Source of the DNA: Papiliotrema nemorosa
Lineage: Eukaryota; Basidiomycota; Tremellomycetes; Tremellales; Rhynchogastremaceae
Assembly (NCBI GenBank): GCA_032158125.1
Contig: JASKOT010000038.1
Location: 62,001 to 126,000 of the forward strand
Length of the DNA stretch: 64,000 nt
Direction: 5' to 3'
Below, piece after piece: positions 56,097-64,000 of this stretch. The position numbers and the translations under genes are program-made. The number at the start of each line of letters is the position of its first letter. The stretch's first letter is position 1. The notes beneath the pieces were generated by a model. The model was not told the DNA's origin, did no database searches, and saw only the letters and a program-made list of their open reading frames with translations.

Positions 56097-58028
56097 CTAA
56101 GCCTTGACTCCATTGACTTTGGTACCGGGTGTACTCAAATCTCTCCTCTCCCACACTTGTATCACCGTCTCACCCAAGAACACCATCTCTCTCCTGACTT
56201 CCTCCACTCGTAGATCTTGCATTTCGAACCATTTTTCTGATTCCCCGCCACCTTGACCAGCTCTAACGTGTATTTTCCACGCCATGAAACCTTCTTCGTC
56301 GGGGTTGACTTTGGTAGGTTTGGTAATCCCCGGTCCAGTACCTGACGATGACGTCGAAGCGAGATTCGAGTCTAATGTGACGTTCGAGAGAAGATCGTAT
56401 ACCGTATGTATGGGGTCTGACGGTTTCGGGTCGACATCTATTCATTAGGACTATCCTGAAAGTTGCTACGGGGAGAACTCACAATCACCAAGCTCGACAC
56501 CTCTGAGAGGAAAGTTGACAATGGTAGGGTTCTTCTCCTCGACAAAGTTGTTCTTCGTAAATCGCTTGATGTGCAGTATCAAGTACGGCGGCAACGCCGT
56601 CAAATGATGTCGCTTCAATGTCGGGCCGAATTCTTGAGTCGTCTTTCCGTCGAATTTGGCTAGAATGGTAGACAAGGCAACTTGAGGAATAATCTTCTTC
56701 TCGTTGGCATCGGTAAATAGAGGGGTAGCAGGCAAATCGAGGGCGAGGAAGAGGAATGGCGATGAAACTTTTTGTATGTCTATGCCATAAGCTTTGACCT
56801 AGATTCACGGTAAACCGCAACTCACCTCGAGAGACGTCAAAGATGGGTCGAGAATACTCTTTATGGGTGATGACCTGTTGTGTCTCGATTTGCACCTTCC
56901 CTTGGAATGTCGAATAAATCACACTCGATCCCCTCTTCTTCGTTCCCCCAAGATCCCGATGCAAAGTGTTGACCAGCCAACCTAAGAATTCCACCGGGTC
57001 CCCTCTTTCCGTGATCTTGAATTTCCCTGCACTCCTCTTCCCCACTTCTTGCAAAAACTCGTGTGGACTGACTTGCGATTTGAACAAGTGAGGGTTCCAT
57101 AACCTCTTGGCGAGGGTCGCTAATCGTTTGACCAATTCGGTAGGTCTGGCATCCTCCTTGAGTTGAGGTGTTGCCGGGTCGAGGAAGAATGATCGTACAG
57201 GTGGGACATGGAGGAACAGTTGGAGAATGACATTCAGGTAGTCGTGCTCTTTCATATTGTTCAGACCGACATATCCCGGTAAGAACGACTTGCTATCGAG
57301 AGTGTAGGATGGAGCAGGAAGGGCAGAGAGGGCAGGGAGGGAAGATGATTTGAAATGGGGATTGAGGACATGGATGATATCCTTTAATGAGGGATCGGTG
57401 ACGAGGTATCCCTCTGGCAAGACGTAAAACTGGAGAGTCAGCCGTCGATCTCGTCTGATGTACATGCCTTTTCCGTTTCCAGATTGAGCCACACTCGATG
57501 ATTCTCTCCCACAGCGTGTCTATACGCCCAACTACCTCTCCCTCTCCCCTGGAAATATTTCCCGCATATCAGGCAGGCATACACATTGATGTTACTCAGA
57601 CTCTTCGAACACAACCTTTCAAAATCGAAATCAAGGGATTGCCTCGATATCTGTGAGGCCGTTAGCCTTGCGCTTGAACTGCATTGCATCAAGTTGAAAC
57701 TCACCGTGTCCAAGTACATATCCCGCCTCGCGAGATCCTCTTCCTCCGCGACCGAGGTGACAGGGACTGGTTCTTCTCCTTCTTCGTCATCGCTGCCGGC
57801 CGCATCGATTGCGGACTTTTGCAGGTTAGCCGGAGCCGGAGCGGACGTAGCGATAGGAGGTGCATCTCCGTTGTTCAGACCATGGGTATGACCGTTTGAT
57901 GTCGCTTTGTTGGGAGAAGAAGAAATGGAAGGTGAAGGAGGAAGAGCTGAGAATGCTTCATCTGGGTCCAGCCTTGCGCGCTTGGCAAGAGGAGGAGAGG
58001 TCGGAGGCGACCTCATAGGTAGGGCCAT
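56097..58028 (-). CDS. SAD1: U4/U6.U5 tri-snRNP protein Sad1/USP39
   Basis: A spliceosomal protein with a ubiquitin-specific-protease fold that is inactive as an enzyme. The N-terminus is Ser/Pro/Ala-rich with an acidic patch. It then gives SRQSLDFDFERLCSKSLSNI and the zinc finger UBP domain CLICGKYFQGRGRGSWAYRH. The USP fold follows: LPGYVGLNNMKEHDYLNVIL, where the catalytic Cys position holds Asp, then GDPVEFLGWLVNTLHRDLGG, the beta segment LTALPPYLILHIKRFTKNNF, and the end EMVFLGETVIQVWERRDL. This Asp replacement is also known in human USP39. Six introns. It ends with a short VNGVKA tail after the domain. Confidence 0.93.
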
Positions 58029-58604
58029 TGTGGCTGTTGTACTGTAAGACTGGCACTGCTACGAGCCGTCGAATTGTGTGACCTGCTGAGTGAGCGAATG
58101 GGTGGAACGTATAGGAGAATCAACACACAGGCTGTCTATCCGGTCGAATAGGAAAGAGGTGTGAGGACAAGCAGTTCTCTGCACCACGGTTGCCGAAGGA
58201 GGCTCTCCTTTGATTGCTTGACGCTTTCGCTCTTGCAGCGATGAGTGAAGCTGCCACGCGAATGCACGATGGCTCGCAGAATATTTCCGCCAGCGTCTGT
58301 ACCGACTGATGAGGTGCTGGGGCCTGTTGCTCGTTGTCGATGATGACCAAAGCAGATGGAGGTGGATAGGGGATATAGCCATCAAGAGGTGGGGGGATCA
58401 AGGGGGGGGCATTCGGGATATTTTGATTCCGCTGCTCGACCGCCGCGTCCCATCTACCCGTGGTGACCACTGACCATGGCAACCCCACCACACGGATTAC
58501 TTCACAAGAAACTACGGCAGGAAGGAACAGGTCGCAGCCAATGGTCACATAGACGGATACTAAACTAGAGAGGTGGCCGGCTACCTGTGAAACAACACTT
58601 CGAA
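58029..58604. promoter_or_regulatory. Divergent region between SAD1 and the large 58.6-kb gene
   Basis: Promoters and leaders for both genes. Long minus-strand frames (58059-58385, 58120-58629) lack domains and partly overlap the plus-strand gene start. C- and G-runs occur near 58391-58408. Confidence 0.45.
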
Positions 58605-61600
58605 ATGCCGGAACTGCAACCCACCTCACCGCCGGTCACCCCTCGACCACGCCCGCGGATGCCTTCGGGACCTCGACCTCGACCCATGAAGCGGGACTCG
58701 GAGGCTTCTTTCAGGTCGATATCTTCTTCCGCGCTCTCGATACCTGCTGCCGGCTCCACTTCGGTGCAACATCAAGCATCGAGCACTTCGTTGACTTCGG
58801 TTGCCAAGCTGCGGGAGTTGAACGACTCACCTTTGGACGCTCTGATAGATACGGAGCATGAGTATACTATCAGTCCGGAAGCTTCACCAGAGCTTCAAGG
58901 TCCTACTTCCCCGCCGCTGCATATAGCGACCTCAGCTTCACCCAAGAAATGGACGTCTCCTATCAAAAGCCCAGAGAGAGGTCGGACTTTTGCGTTGATC
59001 TCGGGCAAGAGGGAAGAATCAGTCACTCGGAGCAGGACACTGCCTGTCCAGGCGATCCCAAAAGATGGCTTTAGCCTATCGAGACCTTCCACACCAACTT
59101 TCACAAAGGTCGCATCTCCACCAGCAAAGGTCAAGCCGAAACCTTCCAAGTTGAACACGCTCAACTTGCTCATTCCATCCTCTACGTCACCCACGAAACC
59201 CGTCTCTCCCGGTTTGCGACACTGGCAGCAAGTCAGACAACATGTTATGGCCCCCACACCTCTCGAAGAGAAGCCTGGAACCAAGATGGGCAAAAAGATG
59301 GGTCTCGTTTCGAAAGCCGCAGGAAAATTCGGCTTTCGTCATGCGGCTGATCACATGATGGGACATGAAGACAGGCGAGGGTCCGCCGTACCATTCGGCC
59401 AAGAAATTGGGGGTCTATCGGCGGAAGAGAGGGAAGAGATTGCACGAGAACGGAGAAAGTTTGCACGGGACGTCAAAGCATGTCTGGATGCTTGTTCGAT
59501 GGAAGAAACGAAAAGACGACTGCAGCGCGCGGATCCTGCTTTTGACGGTCTTCGCTTGGGAGCTCCTCCAGGTCTTAAACAGATTGCAGGGAGTGTACAC
59601 GGGTCTCAATACAATCCAAATGGACGATACAATTTCGATCCGAATTTCTCATCGTTCGCTCCTCTACTAATGGAGCTTCATCGACACCTTCCTGCCGCTA
59701 GAGCGAAGCGCCTCTGGTCTCGAACATGCCCACATCACGCTTCGATACTCGCCGAGCTCGGTGTCAGCTTCCTCTCGGACGACTCATCGACCGATGGCGA
59801 ACGGCAGCAAGGTCTCGAGGTGTTCGGCGTGATCGTGCGAAATTGGGCGAGCGATAGCGCAGAGGAAGAGCTCGATCGATGGCTTTGGCTCTGTCGAGCG
59901 ATGATGATTCCGGACAAACAGCTACGGAATCGAGGTCTGCCTCTATTGGCGTCGTTTCTGCACGGCGATCCGGATCTGCCTATGGCCCACGATAGGCCTC
60001 ACACCGCAGCCGCTTTTCAGAGTCTGTCCATGGCTCTCTTGGAGCTGTTGTACGCTCTCGAGCTCTCTGGCGCTGTGTTTGAGGAGCATAGGCAAGCTGT
60101 CTTGACCATTATTGGACAACTAATGAACGGCGATGTCATCGAGGTGGACCCATCAAGCTTGAAGGACATTCTTCAAAGTGCAATGGACACCCACGATCAT
60201 GGAAGGAGAGGAGGAGGACTCGAACCGGAGCTGTTCTGGCTCGCTCTGGCCCATGTGACCAGATCTCAGAGGGCGCTGGCGCATTGGCTGTTGCGTGATG
60301 CAGGCGAAGTTCTATCTGTAAGCTGGTCTCCCTTGAACATTTATACGATCAACTCATCCCATAGCGATTCTCACTTCCACCTTTATTGCATGCTACGCCA
60401 CCGGTAATTCTCCATTTACGAGTACACTCGATTTTGGTCTGGCTCACGTCGCTATCAGGCCTGTTAGACTCGGTCAGCGAAGAGCACACCGGACCCTTGG
60501 TCTGGCAAGTGGTCGAGCGCCTATTCATCATGGACATCGAGCATCTTCCCGACGCAGACGGCGGCATTGCAATGGCTATGGCCGGGCTCTTTTTCAGTCT
60601 GGACAATGCAAGCATCGCTCGTTCACTTTTGATGGGTCAGACTGGCGATGTTGACCCTTTTCGGATATCTACCGAGCCCGCCAACGCCGCAACTTATCAT
60701 TCTCATCGATCGAAGATGGCTGAGCTGCTCAAGCAGGAAGCAAAGAGATCTGCATTCATTGGAGCGCTCAAGCAATACGTAAGCCGATGGGAAAGCCTTC
60801 CAGACTGACGATCAGGTCTCGGTACTGGAACTTCCTGACCTGACCAGACTGGTCAGACTGTATCTTACCGAGAGCGCCTTCTCCTCACTGGCTGCTACAG
60901 CGGTGTCCGCCTTCTTCTTGGTGAGGTTAGCGAGAAATTCATGGCTTGAGCTCATGACAGCGCTTGCTTTCGATTGGAGATCAGGCAGACAAGTCTGATG
61001 TTCCAGACTTGCTCGGATACCTTCAGGTCCATCGCCCTCAACTGCTATACAAGCCCGTGTTCTCGTTGTCCGCCTCGACAAGCCCGACTACTCTGCTGGG
61101 GAATCTGAAAATTGTTCGCAGCCTGTCAATCGGACTAGGCCCAGCTCGGTTCTGGACTATGGCAGATCCTCAGATGGTAGTTATCGTTCTCATGGGGGAT
61201 ACTGCGCCAAAGGAGAACAAGGGCAAAGGCCGAGAAAGGGAGAAGCCGATAGTGACGGTGAAACTAGGGCGGTATGCCTGTCTCGTGGAACTCATCTTGG
61301 CGCTGGACCAAATTCCACCTGCCACAGCGAAGGAGAAATCAGTGAGAACGTTCTTGGACAGTCTTGAGAATCGCATCGGAGCGATGGCCGAGGCCGAGGT
61401 AAGCCTTCCCCCCGTCTAGGGATAATGCATGCTCACAATAGCAACAACAGGGATCTCTGCCCGTCGCATGGCGCTCCCTGCTTTGCGAAATGTTAATTCG
61501 TATTCGGAGAATCACCTCTTCTGTCCGGAGGTGAGCTTGTGATCGTTTTCAGCTTCATCAGCTCATCTGAAGGGCGCCATGGCAGCGTCTGGTCGTGCCT

Positions 61601-64000
61601 TGGCTACTTGATTTGGAAAACAACCGTGCTACGGACGATCATCTTGCATTATTGAGTGCTACATACGGCACGGTAGCTTCTTCTGGGGTCTATGCCCAGA
61701 CCTCCCGCAGGGCCGACCGCAAAGGCTCAGAGTCAACGCAATCCCGGCCGATCGTGAAAGATATAGATAAGGTGGACGAGCTGTTGAAAATCCCCCTCGC
61801 GTCTTCGGCGTTGTCTCTACTGGTTGCTTTACAGTCATGCTTGACGAAGGACGACTGGCTAGCCCTGCTCCCCTATCTCTGGGCAAATTGCAGCCAAAAG
61901 GGAAGTCTCCCGAAACAGGTATGTTCCAATGCGTCAAGCCATGGCTGACATCAGATCGTCTTTCTACTCATGAAATGTGGCGAGGTCATCCCTACCGACT
62001 GGGAGAATTTGATCATGTCGGATCTCTATAGGTGAGCTGAGAAAATCTCTAGCTTGTGGCATATACTTACTTCCAGCATACATTCCTCCGAACGGCTAAC
62101 AGCTTTACGAAAACTCTCAAGTTTATATGGATGGCGGTTCCAAGTCTTGTCTCAATTCATTTTGACCGATAGGCGAGGGCCCGTGTTTCAATTTCCGGCA
62201 AGGACACTCGAATACGTTGCCACAGAGATTGGGTCGCCCCATTGGGTCGCACCCCATGACGTTCAGGATGCCGCTTTGAGGAAGTTTGGGACTACCTTAC
62301 CTCTCGAGCTCCGGCAGAGGTTGATGGAGCTTGGGTGGAGCGACGACGAAACGATCGCGGGAGTCTCGGATTGGGAGCAGATACCGATCTCTGCATTGCC
62401 TAGCTTACAATTCAATATCTCCAGCGAAGGAGGAATTTCGGCGCCATCGAGCCCAATGAAAGCCCTGAACCGGCATGGCTCGAATGCTTCGGGTTCAGCA
62501 TTCCACGGCAAGCGACGGAGGGCTGTATTTGCGCCAGTGCTGCTGTCTGTCATCAGTCAGCAAGCTTCCCTCCTGGCGCACGATCCAGACAGTCTCGTCG
62601 GAGCTGCATCGCGTGATCTGCTTCGACTCCTGGAGCGAGACGATCATGCCATGTTTCTACGGCCTTTCACGGATTCGCTCGGCTTGGACTTTCATAAAGC
62701 TCTCTCAAGCTTGAACGCGGTCCTCGCCGTCATTACCCCTGCTTTCGCCTACTCCGCCCTAAATTCGATCACCGGATACCTCAAGACCATCCTGCGCACG
62801 GACGCTTCCTTCTCCCTATATGCTCCGGCTCTCGCCACGGTGTCGGTGCTTGTCCCTCACGTGTCGGAAGTTTCACTTCGTGACATACGTAAACACAAAG
62901 CGGAACAAGTCTTACTTCCTGCTGCAATCCATGAGGAAGAAGGCGGCTACAAACTCCATCTACCTTGGCGAGAAGGCATGATCGAGGTGCAGACGGCCCA
63001 ATTACTCCTTCTCACCGAGATTTTGAAGGTCAATCCACGAGAGGTATATCTATTCAAGAAGATGCTGTCGAACCTTCCAATTCAGGCGTCAATTGCGAAT
63101 CGTGGCTTTGCCAGAGCATGGTTGGTGCTCATCACTACCTTACTGTCAACAATCAACCGGAACTACAATGATCGAGCGGAGTTACGACACTTTTTGTCCA
63201 ACATCGCAAACATCTTGCTCCAGCATGGCACAAGCGATGTGCTAATCGTCGCCCATTCTTTACGAGCTTTTATGCTCTGTTCTGCCCGTTTCCGCCGCCT
63301 GTTCGCTTCGATTGGCTTTACAACGTGCTTGCCCGCGGTCCTTCGTCTATATGCAGATTCGGCAAACCACACAGCGATAAGAGACGCCATGGAATTCTCC
63401 ACAAGGTCATTCTATCGTATCCATGGCGACAATTTTGTATATCAAGCTTGTGTGGTCATTGCCGAGAGCAGAACCTCTCCGAAGGCGGCATACGACTTCC
63501 TCGCGTGCCTATCAACGAGTAACGCCATATCGTCTGGTCGTGCAGCCGGTCTACGTGGGCTCAACGACAATGAGGAGATTGAGGCTCTGGTCCAGATGCT
63601 TCTTGGGCCTGAGCTCACTTTGGCTGAGATAGGAACGGACGCCGCGGAGCGCGCTGCGAGCAAAATGGCAAGTATCGATCCCAACGGTAACCTATTTCCC
63701 AAGGCAAACATCATCAAGCTCCTTGTCACTGTCATCGCCGCGAATCCTGCGACAATGCGCGCTGTCAACTTTTTGCGCCTATTCGCTGGCATGATACCCT
63801 ATTTCCAGGGTGCTCAATCGGTCGATCTGCTCCGTGAAGGGGTGGAAGCACTGGGTTCAGTCATACTCAAGGGCAAAGTAGCGGAAGATGCTGCAAAGTC
63901 AATGTTCAATCCCGGCGAAGAGAATTCGCGACCCGATTGGAACGCTTCTAGACGAGAGTACATCTTGCTCGTACAGGCTTTTGCGAGAAACGGAGGTCAC
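58605..64000 (+). CDS. Very large helical-repeat protein, 5' part, possibly UNC80-like
   Basis: The gene starts at ATG 58605 (MPELQPTSPPVTPRPRPR) and is still open at the window edge. The first 220 residues are Ser/Pro/Arg-rich. From about residue 290 it is a continuous helical array (EIARERRKFARDVKACLDAC; FAPLLMELHRHLPAARAKRLW; WLWLCRAMMIPDKQLRNRGL; LSMALLELLYALELSG). About seven introns of 40-60 nt break it up to about 62,090. From there to 64,000 one exon runs open, with segments such as LPLELRQRLMELGWSDDE, REGMIEVQTAQLLLLTEIL and AMEFSTRSFYRIHGDNFVYQ. No catalytic motif or transmembrane helix is visible. The size and helical character suggest an armadillo/HEAT-like scaffold. Some fungal proteins of this kind are labelled UNC80-like, but I cannot confirm that here. 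Confidence 0.6.

Noticed and set aside
58120..58629. 169-codon minus-strand frame upstream of SAD1
   Set aside because: Overlaps the start of the plus-strand gene, has no domain, and begins in reverse-complement coding sequence.
1..64000. Transposons, tRNA genes or virus-like genes
   Set aside because: No transposase, reverse transcriptase or capsid motif and no tRNA-like cloverleaf with a GGTTCRA-type box was found by eye; a tRNAscan or repeat search was not possible here.

Overview
This 64-kb window looks like nuclear DNA of a basidiomycete yeast, most likely a tremellomycete (Cryptococcus, Kwoniella or Trichosporon relatives). Genes are closely packed on both strands. Nearly all are interrupted by short introns of about 35-70 nt with GTGAGT/GTAAGT-like donors and CTGAC/CTAAC-like branch sites just before the acceptor. 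Several proteins carry long proline/serine-rich tails. I saw no rRNA, tRNA, CRISPR, transposase or prophage genes. Start and stop coordinates are mostly base-exact. Genes are given as spans from start codon to stop codon, introns included, and exon joins are described where I worked them out by hand.

Layout from left to right. 0.2-7.9 kb: RIB1 (riboflavin), DNA ligase I, a possible 79-codon ORF and an SDR dehydrogenase that ends in a GC-AG intron. 9.3-16 kb: an F-box-like protein, DPH7 and MDE1 (divergent pair) and a low-complexity protein. 16-21.4 kb: a long regulatory stretch, a POT/PTR2 peptide transporter and a Na+/H+ antiporter. 21.8-24.8 kb: three small minus-strand genes of unknown function, two of them clearly paralogous and sharing a Cys-pair/SRSYR motif. 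25.5-33.5 kb: a four-TM membrane protein, the CTD-kinase cyclin CTK2, a DUF726 (Mil1/TMCO4) hydrolase-like protein and a secreted dibasic-rich, polyQ precursor. 33.8-43.3 kb: a METTL21-type methyltransferase, an intron-rich unknown, MRPL32, an HDHD2-type phosphatase, a second SDR, a mitochondrial thioredoxin with a CQPC active site and a flavin amine oxidase. 44-48.8 kb: ADA2 of SAGA, followed by a tandem pair of unknown paralogues. 49-58 kb: information-processing genes in divergent pairs (RPS20 with TRM112, PFS2 with ABD1), then SAD1/USP39. 58.6 kb to the edge: the 5' part of a very large helical-repeat protein, possibly UNC80-like, cut by the window.

Most named genes are conserved housekeeping functions: translation (RPS20, MRPL32, DPH7, TRM112), mRNA maturation (ABD1, PFS2, SAD1, CTK2), chromatin (ADA2), replication (LIG1) and metabolism (RIB1, MDE1). 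The least explained material is the 21.8-24.8 kb family, the 46.8-48.8 kb paralogue pair, the secreted precursor at 32.6 kb, the right-edge giant gene and a perfect hairpin at 55.9 kb.
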